From positions 1 to 64,000 of the forward strand of contig JBBTBY010000021.1 of assembly GCA_038043445.1 (NCBI GenBank): 64,000 nucleotides of DNA, written 5' to 3'. The position numbers and the translations under genes are program-made. Each line of letters opens with the position of its first letter. Position 1 is the stretch's first letter. The notes under the pieces are model-generated. The model saw only the letters and a program-made list of their open reading frames with translations, had not been told where the DNA came from and did no database searches. This stretch comes from Spirochaetota bacterium. GTDB taxonomy: Bacteria > Spirochaetota > Brachyspiria > Brachyspirales > JACRPF01. Shown piece after piece: positions 43,939-52,675 of this stretch.

Positions 43939-45494
43939 TGCTGAGATCCCCGTATCCCGTAACGCTTCCTGTCATCGTGTCGCTTTCATTCCTTCCCGGC
44001 GTCGTCCTTTCGCTCATTCTAGCATCGCCGTTCGTTCTTATCCCGTCACTCATGCTCGCGGTCCTCGCAGCGATCTCTGCCGTTCTCGTCAGGCACCCGA
44101 TCGCGCGCATTGCGCTTATCGGCGCTGCGTTCTTCGCGTCCGGTGCCGGATATACAACGGCGCGATATTACGATGAATTTCGCTCGCCCGTGGTATCGCA
44201 TGCGAAAAACACCGATGGTTTCGAGGCGGTGATAATGCAGTATGAGGGATTGAACGTGCTGCGCCATTCGCATCTGGCGAGGGTAACGCGCGTGTTCGCG
44301 ACGAATGCATCCATCGATGCGTTCGGAACGATACGCCTCTACAGCAATGCCGAAGAGCCGTTCATCGCGGGCGATAGAATCCTTGTCAGGCGGCCGATAC
44401 TGCTCTATCGGGACCTGCTTGCGGACAGCGATCGCATGATACTGGACATACTCGAGAAGCGGCGCATCTACGGCGTAAGCTCCATCTATCGCCGGTCGGA
44501 TTATCTCCATCTGGAACATGCATCCCCGATAGCCGCGTTCGCACAGCGTGCCGCGTTCGGTGCGCGGTCGTTCATCAAGCGTTCGCTCGGTACGTATACG
44601 AGCGGGGCGACGTATGCGATAACGCAGTGCTTCATCCTGGGCGATAAGTCGCCGATAAGCAAAGATATCATGACCGATTTTCAGCGCTCGGGCACGATGC
44701 ATATCCTTTCCGTTTCGGGGCTGCATTTCAGCATGGTCATCGCGATAATCGTTCTCCTTGCAGGCTTCATCCCGATGAACAGCTTCGCCCGCATAACGCT
44801 CGCCGTCGTCGTCACCGTTCTCGTCTATTCGCCCATGACGCTCTATGTGCCGCCGGTCATGCGTTCCGCGGTGATGGCGCTCCTCCTCGTGCCGGTCATG
44901 CTCTTCGACCGTACGCGCAATCTCCCCAACGTACTATTCCTCACGCTCTTCGTACTTCTTGTCATTTCGCCCAAGGATATCGGCGACATCAGCTTTCTCC
45001 TTTCATTCGTGGCGACATGTTCGCTCGTGCTCATCATCCCGCCGCTCGATGCCATACTCCGCGAACGCTTGCGCGTCATGCGCCATCCTGCCCTTCGATA
45101 CGTGTCCGGCGCCGTTCTCACATCCGTTGCCGCGGTGATCTTTACCGCGCCCTTCACCATGCACTTTTTCGGCACCGTCAATTTCACTTCCATCATTTCC
45201 AATATGATAGCGGTGCCGTTGTCGTTCATCATGCTCTCGCTCTCATTTCTCGTCGTTGCGACAGCGGCCATCCCCGTCATCCCGGTGTGGTATGCTGCGG
45301 CGCTCACCGCGGTCACGAAACTGTTCATCGCCGTCAATACGTTCTTTGCCGGCGTTCCCCTGCGCATCGACGGTATATCGCTGCCGTTCGCCGCGGCTGC
45401 GGTACTATCCCTTCTCTTTGTTGCGATCGGCATTCTGCTCTCGATATGGCTTCATCGAATAGCCGAGAATTGTGCGGATGCGGAGATTGTTTGA
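43938..45494 (+). CDS. comEC: ComEC/Rec2-type DNA uptake membrane protein
   Basis: 518 residues from ATG 43938, overlapping the preceding TAA by one base; the longer open frame from 43839 lies inside the preceding gene. It has the ComEC competence domain, with the signature HILSVSGLHFSMVIAI and about ten TM helices, preceded by the N-terminal soluble region (DUF4131/OB-like, about 50-180). ComEC forms the inner-membrane channel for single-stranded DNA during natural transformation. The C-terminal metallo-beta-lactamase domain of long versions is absent; short versions are common. Competence in this organism is possible but not shown. Confidence 0.85.
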   Translation: MLRSPYPVTLPVIVSLSFLPGVVLSLILASPFVLIPSLMLAVLAAISAVLVRHPIARIALIGAAFFASGAGYTTARYYDEFRSPVVSHAKNTDGFEAVIMQYEGLNVLRHSHLARVTRVFATNASIDAFGTIRLYSNAEEPFIAGDRILVRRPILLYRDLLADSDRMILDILEKRRIYGVSSIYRRSDYLHLEHASPIAAFAQRAAFGARSFIKRSLGTYTSGATYAITQCFILGDKSPISKDIMTDFQRSGTMHILSVSGLHFSMVIAIIVLLAGFIPMNSFARITLAVVVTVLVYSPMTLYVPPVMRSAVMALLLVPVMLFDRTRNLPNVLFLTLFVLLVISPKDIGDISFLLSFVATCSLVLIIPPLDAILRERLRVMRHPALRYVSGAVLTSVAAVIFTAPFTMHFFGTVNFTSIISNMIAVPLSFIMLSLSFLVVATAAIPVIPVWYAAALTAVTKLFIAVNTFFAGVPLRIDGISLPFAAAAVLSLLFVAIGILLSIWLHRIAENCADAEIV

Positions 45495-45796
45495 TCTTCA
45501 TTAAACAGAGCATCAAGCACCTTCCATTTTGCCGTTGTACTGGTATAATATCTTCTGATAGCAAAAACACACTCACCCCATCCCCCGGCCCCCTCCCCTC
45601 TCTCACAGGGAAGTGAGAGAGGGGAAGGGGAGGAGAACTCTGAGCGATGCTGCATAGGTCGCCGGGGAATACGGGTGGGGATGAATAAACAGAAGGCGGA
45701 ACACATGGCTGGATTTGGCAGCTCGACTTTAACAAGGTCGGTGCTGAGCGGTGAAATGGAAAGCGTTCTTCGATACATAGTATAAAGGACTGACGT
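45495..45796 (+). other. Intergenic region with dispersed repeat
   Basis: About 300 bases between comEC and the FecR-domain gene. It contains the second copy of the dispersed palindrome and pyrimidine-rich flanks. Bases 45650-45780 show no convincing gene; an open minus frame there is probably part of the repeat element rather than a protein. Confidence 0.6.
45594..45625. repeat. Dispersed palindromic repeat, copy 2
   Basis: TCCCCTCTCTCAC (45594-45606) pairs perfectly with 45613-45625 around the loop AGGGAA, the same stem and loop as at 23111-23144. Confidence 0.75.
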
Positions 45797-47179
45797 ATGC
45801 GTTCTCTTATAGTTTTCCTCCTATTCACCGCCGTGTCGGCATATCCGTTCTCAGGGCGCGTCCGGTCCGCCGAGGGCGTGGTAATGATGCAGCGCGAGGG
45901 CGGCCACTGGGCCGAGCTGTCGATCGATGATGCGGTCGTGTCCGGAGACAGCATCCGTACCAGCGACGGTATATGCACCGTTTCATCCCCTGATGGTCAG
46001 ATCATCGTTGGTTCCAACACTGTCGTTTCCATCGAGAAAAAGGGCGATAGGCTCAACGTGCTTGCCGGCATGGTGCTCGCCAACACCCGCATGCAATGGT
46101 CGGCGATAATGCCCGCCGCCGAGGTGCGCTTCAAGAACGCGCGTATCATGATGCGTGTGCAGTTCGGTGTATCGCGTGTCGCCGCCGATGATACGAGCGC
46201 TGGTCAGATAGAAGTGAGCGCGCCGGGAAAGAACAATGAAGCGATGCTTCTCAAGCCGGGGATGACGGTGTACGGCAAGGCCGACGGGAGCATTTCCGCC
46301 GAGGTAGCGGTGACAGCGGAATATAATGCCTTGTTCCGGTATGCGCGTGAACGTGAGAGCGTCCGCGCCATAGTTACAAAGACGAACGAGGTCATACGTG
46401 TTGTAAAGGGTGCGACCGGAATATCGCTCGATGAACCGGAGGAAAGCGAGATAATATCCGGCCACGCCGTGAATTGCCGCGGATACACGATACCCGGCAC
46501 AACGGTCGAGATAAACGGTTTCCTTCTCTCGGTGGCATCCAACGGCGCCTTCGGTCCGGCAAGCATCTATCTCCCGCGCGACGGGAAGAACCAGCTCTCA
46601 GTCTCGATAACAGGCACGCAGGGGAGGACGAATTTCGTCCGAACGATATACGCTGAGCATTTCCCGCCGACTATCCGCGATATACATTTCTCCGGTCTGC
46701 GCGATGGAGCAGCGCTCACACCTGAGCTCAGAGTGCAGGTGAAAGCCGCCGGTACCGAGCGGGTTCATGCGAACGGGTTCCCGCTCCGGCGTACCGGCGA
46801 TACTTCGTTCGAGGGCTCCATAGTATCGTTCAAGAGCGGCGCACTGCCGCTCGTCGTTGAGGCGATAAGCCCCGGCGGTGCTGCATCGCGTTCCGAACGC
46901 ACGGTCATATTCGATATCGATACGCCCTTCCTCATCGTCCGCGAACCGATACGGCTGCCCCTTCTCGCCGGCGTCGCATCGCGCTCGGCGCGCATTACCG
47001 TGCGCATCAACGATACCGTCGTCGTCGACAGGAAGGCCGCGGGCGGTTCATTCTCGTTCGATCTGAGCAAGGCCCTCGCCCCCTATCGCGGGCATAATGT
47101 GAAGATATCGGTGTCCTGCGAGGATGTGTACGGACGCGCGGGGACATCGTATGCGGTGACACGGTATTTCGATCTCTAG
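45797..47179 (+). CDS. Secreted FecR-domain protein with Ig-like repeats
   Basis: 460 residues, signal peptide (LIVFLLFTAVSAYPFSG), AAGGA upstream. Residues about 20-125 match the FecR/periplasmic sensor domain (AEGVVMMQREGGHWAEL, VSGDSIRTSDG, GSNTVVSIEKKGDRLNVLAG). Ig-like sandwiches follow: IPGTTVEINGFLLSVASNG resembles the glucodextranase-B-type repeat, then a further sandwich about 300-450. There is no adjacent sigma factor or TonB receptor, so this is not a classical FecIR system; spirochaete and myxobacterial FecR-domain proteins of this kind are usually of unknown function. It may be a periplasmic or surface-bound structural protein. Confidence 0.78.
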   Translation: MRSLIVFLLFTAVSAYPFSGRVRSAEGVVMMQREGGHWAELSIDDAVVSGDSIRTSDGICTVSSPDGQIIVGSNTVVSIEKKGDRLNVLAGMVLANTRMQWSAIMPAAEVRFKNARIMMRVQFGVSRVAADDTSAGQIEVSAPGKNNEAMLLKPGMTVYGKADGSISAEVAVTAEYNALFRYARERESVRAIVTKTNEVIRVVKGATGISLDEPEESEIISGHAVNCRGYTIPGTTVEINGFLLSVASNGAFGPASIYLPRDGKNQLSVSITGTQGRTNFVRTIYAEHFPPTIRDIHFSGLRDGAALTPELRVQVKAAGTERVHANGFPLRRTGDTSFEGSIVSFKSGALPLVVEAISPGGAASRSERTVIFDIDTPFLIVREPIRLPLLAGVASRSARITVRINDTVVVDRKAAGGSFSFDLSKALAPYRGHNVKISVSCEDVYGRAGTSYAVTRYFDL

Positions 47180-47572
47180 CGTTTGGGATCACGAAGATGC
47201 AGAATATATCCGTAAATGATAAAGTCTGCGATGCACGGGAATCAAAGCGATGTCAGTGATGCGCTGTAAACACCGGAAAGCGCAGTGGATCAATGAATAG
47301 ATCGAACAGCGTATGCTATGAGCAACATTATTTGGTCGCCCGTTTTCAAGAGGCCTCTTCTCAACGAAAATAGTGTTTATGCAGACCGCTGAGTACAATT
47401 TCGGCCACTATTGCCCATTCCTTCTCCGCGCCTTCGTGTGACATTCTCTTTTCATCGATCTAGTTCTCATCATTATACATATGAAAACAAACCTCTCGCC
47501 AAGCCGCAAAACCCGCCAAGAATAATGACCGCTCTGTGTGCTCCGCGTACTTTGCGAGACAATTCTTCTTCT
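47180..47572 (+). other. Intergenic region, no gene seen
   Basis: Nearly 400 bases with no supported gene. Short stretches such as CCGCGCCTTCGTGTGA and CTCCGCGTACTTTGCGAGA resemble the low-information repeats also seen at 22880-23010. Confidence 0.55.
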
Positions 47573-47947
47573 TTATTTCTTTTCGATGATAATAACGCTT
47601 TCAAGTTTTCTGAAATCATTATCTTGAGTATATATTTTTGCGTTATATTTTTTTGCTGTTGCGTATATTATACTGTCTGCAAGAGGTATTTTTAGCATAA
47701 GAGATGTTTTTCCTGCGTTTATCGCTATATCTTCGGTCAGATCAGCTACGTGTCCTTGTTTCATTGCCGCGATAGCCTTCAATGCATGAACTTCATCTTT
47801 CTCTGCTGTTACTTTCTTGAATACCTCTGCGATACATATTGTTGGAACTACAAGTTTTTGATGATCTGAAATGATACTTTCATATTGTTCTGCATATTTT
47901 GTGTCCGCAAAATATTCCAGCCAGCCGCACGAATCAACTATATTCAT
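47573..47947 (-). CDS. vapC: VapC-type PIN-domain ribonuclease toxin
   Basis: 124 residues. PIN-domain acidic residues are Asp in NIVDSCGW, Glu in CIAEVFKK, Asp in PLADSIIYA and Asp in TQDNDFRK, which together hold the metal ion. VapC toxins cleave tRNA or rRNA until neutralised by VapB. It overlaps the upstream antitoxin gene by 4 bp and is AT-rich, consistent with horizontal transfer. Length and motif order are standard and it looks intact. Confidence 0.9.
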   Translation of the reverse strand: MNIVDSCGWLEYFADTKYAEQYESIISDHQKLVVPTICIAEVFKKVTAEKDEVHALKAIAAMKQGHVADLTEDIAINAGKTSLMLKIPLADSIIYATAKKYNAKIYTQDNDFRKLESVIIIEKK

Positions 47948-48150
47948 ATGCGATCGCCTTCTCTTTCGATATTCGTATCGATCCCTTTGAGGAATCCGCG
48001 CATTTTTTTTATGCTTTTTACCGGGATATACTCGATACGGTCTTCGTATTGGATCACCTCGAACTTTTCGCCAGGATTGATATCCAATGATTCACGTATA
48101 TCTTTTGGGATAACGATTTGAAATTTGGGGGAGACTGTGACTGTTGACAT
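47944..48150 (-). CDS. vapB: VapB/AbrB-type antitoxin
   Basis: 68 residues. The N-terminal swapped-hairpin AbrB/MazE fold is recognised by VSPKFQIVIPKDIRESLDI and KFEVIQYEDRIEYIP; the charged C-terminus (MRGFLKGIDTNIEREGDRI) would bind VapC. It probably represses its own promoter, which lies directly upstream with repeated sequence inside. Confidence 0.88.
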   Translation of the reverse strand: MSTVTVSPKFQIVIPKDIRESLDINPGEKFEVIQYEDRIEYIPVKSIKKMRGFLKGIDTNIEREGDRI

Positions 48151-48160
48151 ACCATTATCC

Positions 48161-48210
48161 TATCGATGCTTATATTGTAATACTATAATACTATCGATAT
48201 CATCTGTCAA
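48161..48210 (-). promoter_or_regulatory. vapBC promoter and operator-like repeats
   Basis: Minus strand TTGACA (48205-48210), 17-bp spacer, TATAGT (48182-48187). The -10 region contains a tandem AATACTAT AATACTAT (48179-48194), flanked by the inverted pair TATCGAT (48161-48167) and ATCGATA (48193-48199). These are good candidates for the autoregulatory operator. Confidence 0.65.
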
Positions 48211-48420
48211 GTATATTATTCTTTGATTAATTTGGTTGGCCAACAGGTGATAAAATAAGGATATACGGCTCTATCGACTTGTCCTCGAGTCAATTATCCT
48301 GGTCGCGCCGTCTTTGCGGCCCATATGACCAACAACCCTCGAAATTTGCATAAATTCGCTGTTTTGCCCTGAGTCTGTAACCGTCAACTCGTATAATTAC
48401 ATAGAGGGTATAAAAAAGCC

Positions 48421-48474
48421 CTCCCCTGTATCCGTCCAGGAGAATAATTATATAGGGGGAGAGACTGTTTTTTT
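48421..48474 (+). terminator. Possible intrinsic terminator or attenuator
   Basis: CTCCCC (48421-48426) pairs with 48456-48461, with a few more imperfect pairs, followed by a 7-T run (48468-48474). It is just before the ribosome binding site of the following gene, so it could be an attenuator for it. Confidence 0.4.
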
Positions 48475-48506
48475 GTCCCCCAATAGAGAGCCCGAAGGAG
48501 CCAGAT

Positions 48507-48974
48507 ATGGCAAAAGTTCGATTCAATGCACTCGTTGACGGTATGACCGGCCGTATGGGAGGCCTTATATTCCAGCGATGGAAGTCCATTCACTATGTGC
48601 GGACCTACACCCCGCCCCGCGATGCGCGGTCACAGGAACAGCTTCATTTAAGGGGGCGTTTCCGTACGCTTGTCCATGCATGGCGTTCGCTCGATACCGC
48701 CGCTAGGACCGCTTGGAATAACGCCGCCTGGGGCTTGAACATGTCCGGATACAACCTGTTCATCAGCACCAATTTGAAGCGTTCACAGAACGCTCTTCCG
48801 ACGGGTAATTCCGAATCTACTGCTGTTCAGCTGCCGCAAAAGAGCCGTTGCAATGCCGGATCAGGTAGGTTCCGAAGCCGCATTGAAGCCGTATCACCTT
48901 CGTTCCCAAGCCGCTTCCGCGTCTGTTCTTCCAATTCTCCAGCTTCACCCCGTTCGGTACCGAAGGTCGAATAA
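48507..48974 (+). CDS. Hypothetical protein with DUF-type N-terminal domain
   Basis: 155 residues, with GAAGGAG upstream. Residues 1-95 resemble a small domain I know from hypothetical proteins (MAKVRFNALVDGMTGRMGGL, RTLVHAWRSLDTAARTAWNN, SGYNLFISTNL), sometimes in phage-linked or repeat-containing genes. Residues 96-155 are rich in Ser, Arg and Pro with little pattern; a frameshift near 48780 or natural disorder could explain it. No function is known. Confidence 0.6.
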   Translation: MAKVRFNALVDGMTGRMGGLIFQRWKSIHYVRTYTPPRDARSQEQLHLRGRFRTLVHAWRSLDTAARTAWNNAAWGLNMSGYNLFISTNLKRSQNALPTGNSESTAVQLPQKSRCNAGSGRFRSRIEAVSPSFPSRFRVCSSNSPASPRSVPKVE

Positions 48975-48997
48975 CGTATCGTACGTTCTTTCATCGT

Positions 48998-50365
48998 TCA
49001 AAGCGTTGCGCGTTTGAAATAAACCTGACTTGCATTCCACGCATCACGATAGCCTTCCTCGATGACGAAGTCCTGCCACGGGCGGAAGCGGAGGCCGTGT
49101 TTTTCGGAAATACGTTCGAGCATGGCCGCCATCGAACGCATCGTGTCAGTTGCGTTCGTATTCGATACCAGATTCCTCATCTGATACGGATCGGCGATAT
49201 CATCGAAAAGCATGGTCGGGCCTTTGGTCTCGCGGACATAGGTGTGCGTGCGTGTTTTTATGCCTACCCATGCGTCCGCACCGCGGTCCTCAGCCTGATG
49301 ACACGGCACAAGATCGCATATGATGGCCCCGTCAGTGCCGGGCGCATGCTCATCGGTAAAGAGCGCCGATAGATCATCCCCGTCTACGTGCGATGCGAAC
49401 GAAAGATGCATAAGCCCCAGAAGCGATACCGGCAGATCGGTAAGGCTTATTATCTCGTCGGTAACACCCGTATACGTATGCCCCGGCCAGGAAACGATGA
49501 GCGGCACGTTCACACTTTCTGCATACGGCAGCTGCTTATTGGTGAAGCCGTGGCTCCCGTGCATATCGCCGTGATCGCTCGTGTACACGACGATGGTGTT
49601 CTCGTACTGCCCGGTGCGCTTGAGCGTTTCGATGAGCCGCCCGAACTGATCGTCGATAAGCGATATGAGCGCATAATAGCCGCGGAGGCGTTCTGCGATC
49701 TCATCGCGCGTGAATGTTTTCTTCGGTGAGTGGAGCGCCGTCTGCCCGACATTCGGACGGAGCGTTATGCCGGCGCTGCGGTACATCGAAAGATATTCCT
49801 CAGGCGCATCGAAATACGGGTCATGCGGAGGCTCCCAGGAAAGCGTGAGCGCCCACGGGTCGTCATGATTCCGCTCGATAAAATCGACGGCAAGCGATGT
49901 TTCCTCAATGCACGAATGCTTTTTCATATCATGACGGATATCGTTCTCATCGAAATAGAACCCCTTTGAATAATTGTGGTTGCAGTTGTACGCTTTCCAT
50001 TCAGTGAAATCGAGACGCTCGCCGTTCGGAATGGCCTTGTCGCGCGGAATGCCGCCCAGATGCCATTTGCCGATATACCCGGTATGATACGCCGCGCGGT
50101 TAAGCACGGTTGCCGTGCTTTCGAGATCAGTGCGTATCGGAAGGTCGTTGGACAAAGCGCGGTGATGCCAGGGGTAGAGGCCGGTGAACAGGGAGCCGCG
50201 CACCGGTACACAGAGGGGGCAATTGGATATGGCATTCGTAAAGCGAACTCCGGTCCGTGCGAACGAATCGATGTGCGGTGTGGCTACTGCAGTATTGCCG
50301 TAGCAGTTCAAATCGCAGGATCGGTGCTGGTCGGAAAAAACGAATAGGAGATTCGGTTTCGGCAT
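48998..50365 (-). CDS. Sulfatase (arylsulfatase family)
   Basis: 455 residues. FVFSDQHRS carries the metal-binding Asp; CVPVRGSLFTG is the CxPxR motif whose Cys becomes formylglycine; IGKWHLGG and YTSDHGDMHGSHGFTNK complete the active site. No signal peptide is visible, so it may be cytoplasmic or exported by a signal I cannot see. Family members remove sulfate from sugars such as sulfated fucose, galactose or GlcNAc. The CxPxR form is usually modified by a formylglycine-generating enzyme, not present here. It is at the left end of the second glycan cluster. Confidence 0.9.
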   Translation of the reverse strand: MPKPNLLFVFSDQHRSCDLNCYGNTAVATPHIDSFARTGVRFTNAISNCPLCVPVRGSLFTGLYPWHHRALSNDLPIRTDLESTATVLNRAAYHTGYIGKWHLGGIPRDKAIPNGERLDFTEWKAYNCNHNYSKGFYFDENDIRHDMKKHSCIEETSLAVDFIERNHDDPWALTLSWEPPHDPYFDAPEEYLSMYRSAGITLRPNVGQTALHSPKKTFTRDEIAERLRGYYALISLIDDQFGRLIETLKRTGQYENTIVVYTSDHGDMHGSHGFTNKQLPYAESVNVPLIVSWPGHTYTGVTDEIISLTDLPVSLLGLMHLSFASHVDGDDLSALFTDEHAPGTDGAIICDLVPCHQAEDRGADAWVGIKTRTHTYVRETKGPTMLFDDIADPYQMRNLVSNTNATDTMRSMAAMLERISEKHGLRFRPWQDFVIEEGYRDAWNASQVYFKRATL

Positions 50366-50373
50366 CGCCTACA

Positions 50374-50805
50374 TCAGAACTGATGGGCGAACGAAACGGC
50401 AAGCCCGTCCAAAGTGGGGGCAATGCTCACCTTCGGCGGTGATACGGCATCGGGGGTGATGAGCCACCAGATGAAAAGGCCCGCTGCCGCGCCGTAGCAT
50501 GAATATGCAACTATGGTGTATATATTCGCGCGCGCGCGCATACCGTCATATTCTTCCCATCGAGCGGCAAAATCGCTCGTCGCTGTCGTGTAGGCTGCGT
50601 GCGCCCGATTGAGACTCGGCCCCATGGTGGCGGCTACACCGTTGAACGATCCGCCGACAACACCGGTTATGATGCAGCTGGCAAGGAGAACGTTTTTCAC
50701 GGGATTCTGTTCGGGGGCGTTCTTATCGGTTTTTTTCGTCTCAGCTGCGGGCAATACTGCGGCAATGAGGACGGTGATGAAGAATGCAGATGCAATGCGT
50801 ATCAT
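50374..50805 (-). CDS. Small membrane or envelope protein
   Basis: 143 residues from ATG 50805, which has GAGGG upstream and lies 25 nt after a consensus promoter; the larger open frame reaching 51318 is rejected because it runs antisense through an AraC gene. Signal peptide (IASAFFITVLIAAVLPAAE), a glycine-rich membrane segment (VLLASCIITGVVGG), a second TM (YSCYGAAAGLFIWWL) and a C-terminal beta strand ending in Phe (LAVSFAHQF), as outer-membrane proteins often do. The promoter is strong for such a small gene. No function can be given. Confidence 0.6.
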   Translation of the reverse strand: MIRIASAFFITVLIAAVLPAAETKKTDKNAPEQNPVKNVLLASCIITGVVGGSFNGVAATMGPSLNRAHAAYTTATSDFAARWEEYDGMRARANIYTIVAYSCYGAAAGLFIWWLITPDAVSPPKVSIAPTLDGLAVSFAHQF

Positions 50806-50830
50806 GCCATAACCCTCGTTCGATAGGAGC

Positions 50831-50859
50831 ATTATACGATTACGGCGGGTAAATGTCAA
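50831..50859 (-). promoter_or_regulatory. Consensus sigma70 promoter of the small membrane protein
   Basis: Minus strand TTGACA (50854-50859), 17-bp spacer, TATAAT (50831-50836): a perfect match to the consensus. Confidence 0.75.
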
Positions 50860-50873
50860 ATAATCGCAACATA

Positions 50874-50902
50874 TTGCCGAGAGCGGCGTATGGATATATA
50901 GT
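50874..50902 (+). promoter_or_regulatory. Promoter of the first AraC regulator
   Basis: TTGCCG (50874-50879), 17-bp spacer, TATAGT (50897-50902), about 36 bases before the ATG at 50938. Confidence 0.5.
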
Positions 50903-50937
50903 GTCCACAGCAACGGCGAAACGTACCGGACGGTGCT

Positions 50938-51837
50938 ATGAAAGAACTGCTTGAGAATGCCTTCAAGAACGAACGCCTGTTCGATATCATTCAGCGCGAC
51001 AGGACCTTCTCCCTTGGGGATATCGGTGTGCGCATAGCAGTGTTCCATCAGGTTCGCATGAACCCCGGCGCCGTCAATCCCGTGCATACGCATGCCTGCC
51101 ATGAATTGAGCTTTGTCCGCGAGGGTGTCATCGAATATTCCACGGCACGTGCGCAGGCGCAGTGCGGTGTGAACGACTGCTTTTTCCTTACGCCGTTCAT
51201 AAAGCATAATTGGCGTACGCCAAAGGGTGCCGTGGTCGATGGGTTCATGCTCGATCTTACCATGCAGACCGGTCAAGCCCTGACAGATATAGCGTCTCAA
51301 GCCGCGGCTCGGGGGCATGTATTGCGTGTGCCTGTATCGGTGCCGAAACTATTCACGGCCATCGATGCTGAACTGAAGAATGGGGATGTGTTCATGGGAG
51401 AGCGGGTGTCGATCATGATACGCGATCTGTTATTCCTCCTGTTCCGTGCGAATTTCAGCGATGCCTTTCGGACACCCGCGAGGTCGGGGCTGCCCGCCGC
51501 AAAAACTCGCGAAGAGCAGCTTTTTTCCATGGCGCGGACGTTCATTGATGATCGTCGTCGCGAGCACATTACGCTTCGCGATGTGGCGGCGCATCTCAAT
51601 GTCACGCCGCGGTACGTGAACAGGATATTCAATAAATTCATAGACGTCGCCTGCGGGCGATACATTCAGGAACAGAAGCTCTGGGACGCCTTTACCATGC
51701 TGAAAATGCGTCCTGCGATGAAGATAAAGGAAGTCGCCCATGCATGCGGCTGGCGGGATTATATGTATTTTACGCGCGCGTTCACGAAGAAATTCCTTTC
51801 GACGCCGAAGAAGGTCCGCGCGAGCGTGTTCAACTGA
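50938..51837 (+). CDS. AraC-family transcriptional regulator
   Basis: 299 residues. The N-terminal half is cupin-like (VNPVHTHACHELSFVREGVI). The C-terminal half has two helix-turn-helix motifs, ITLRDVAAHLNVTPRYVNRI and MKIKEVAHACGWRDYMYFTR, with typical spacing. It faces the next AraC gene tail to tail, with stops 6 bp apart. It lies between the sulfatase and the sialidase-like genes and probably controls one of them. Confidence 0.88.
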   Translation: MKELLENAFKNERLFDIIQRDRTFSLGDIGVRIAVFHQVRMNPGAVNPVHTHACHELSFVREGVIEYSTARAQAQCGVNDCFFLTPFIKHNWRTPKGAVVDGFMLDLTMQTGQALTDIASQAAARGHVLRVPVSVPKLFTAIDAELKNGDVFMGERVSIMIRDLLFLLFRANFSDAFRTPARSGLPAAKTREEQLFSMARTFIDDRRREHITLRDVAAHLNVTPRYVNRIFNKFIDVACGRYIQEQKLWDAFTMLKMRPAMKIKEVAHACGWRDYMYFTRAFTKKFLSTPKKVRASVFN

Positions 51838-51843
51838 GAGCGG

Positions 51844-52668
51844 CTATCCCTCGAGCGATTGTATCTCGGTCGGCGACATGCCGAACGCTCGCTTGATCAT
51901 CTTCGCGAAATACCCCGCGTCGTAGAACCCGAGGCGCTGCGCGATGGCGCGTACGGTCGAGCGCTTGTCCGAGATGAGGTCGGAGTAGGCGAGGGATAGT
52001 TTTTTTTCGAGCACATACTGCACGGGTGCAACGCCGCAGTGTTTCCGGAAGAGCCGTGTGAGATGACGCTCGGATACGCCGGCGGCCTTCGCCGTGTCGG
52101 AAATGGATATGTCGGTGCGTATAGCATCGTTGATATAGCGCACCGCATTGATGAAGGCGGGGTCGATGCTCCGTTTTTCGACGGGCGGCACGGCTCCGTA
52201 AAGCGTGCGCGAGAAACGCAAAAGCCCTGCGATCATGGTGTGGCGCGCTATCGATTCCCATTCATGCCCCTGCGATGCCGCTTCGGCTGCTATCGATCGG
52301 CAGGCGGCAAGGAGTGCGCGCTGCCCGGGGAATTCGCGGCTCTGTATCGGCCGGCGCGGATCCTGGTGCAGCATGAGGTGAAAACCGAAAAAGGAAGTGT
52401 TCCCGAGCGCGGTGCGCGTGTGCGTCTGCCCGGGTGCGATGAGGATGGCGTCCGCGGGTCCGGCATGCATCGAAGTGCCCGCTATCCGGTAGCGAAGACG
52501 CCCATCGGCGACGACGATGCACTCATGGAACGGATGCGTATGAAGCGACACCGTGCGCCCTTTCGTTTCCCGTGCGAACGCGCAGTTGAGCACGAAGATG
52601 AGCTCATTGCCGTAGGTGTAAAAAAGGGGGAAGTGCATTGACAGTGAAGTATCGTCCGCGACAGCCAT
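51844..52668 (-). CDS. AraC-family transcriptional regulator
   Basis: 274 residues from ATG 52668. The longer frame to 52719 would place the start upstream of a strong -10 box, so the shorter start is chosen. Cupin-like N-terminal half (VSLHTHPFHECIVVADG), then two HTH motifs (DISISDTAKAAGVSERHLTR and VRAIAQRLGFYDAGYFAKMI). It is divergent from the sialidase/LamG gene at 52881, the arrangement of a local activator and its target. Confidence 0.86.
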   Translation of the reverse strand: MAVADDTSLSMHFPLFYTYGNELIFVLNCAFARETKGRTVSLHTHPFHECIVVADGRLRYRIAGTSMHAGPADAILIAPGQTHTRTALGNTSFFGFHLMLHQDPRRPIQSREFPGQRALLAACRSIAAEAASQGHEWESIARHTMIAGLLRFSRTLYGAVPPVEKRSIDPAFINAVRYINDAIRTDISISDTAKAAGVSERHLTRLFRKHCGVAPVQYVLEKKLSLAYSDLISDKRSTVRAIAQRLGFYDAGYFAKMIKRAFGMSPTEIQSLEG

Positions 52669-52675
52669 GACGGGG

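Larger units (their letters stand above)
48151..48506 (+). other. Intergenic region between vapBC and the next gene
   Basis: About 350 bases. The left 60 bases hold the vapBC promoter and operator-like repeats; the right 90 bases hold a terminator-like hairpin with T run and a ribosome binding site. Nothing is recognised between about 48212 and 48410. Confidence 0.55.

Noticed and set aside
45452-45778. Minus-strand open frame across the intergenic repeat after comEC
   Set aside because: It is made largely of the palindrome and its pyrimidine-rich flanks and overlaps the comEC end; more likely repeat DNA than a protein.
50806-51318. Upstream extension of the small membrane protein
   Set aside because: It would run antisense through an AraC gene and across a consensus promoter; the signal peptide begins at 50805.
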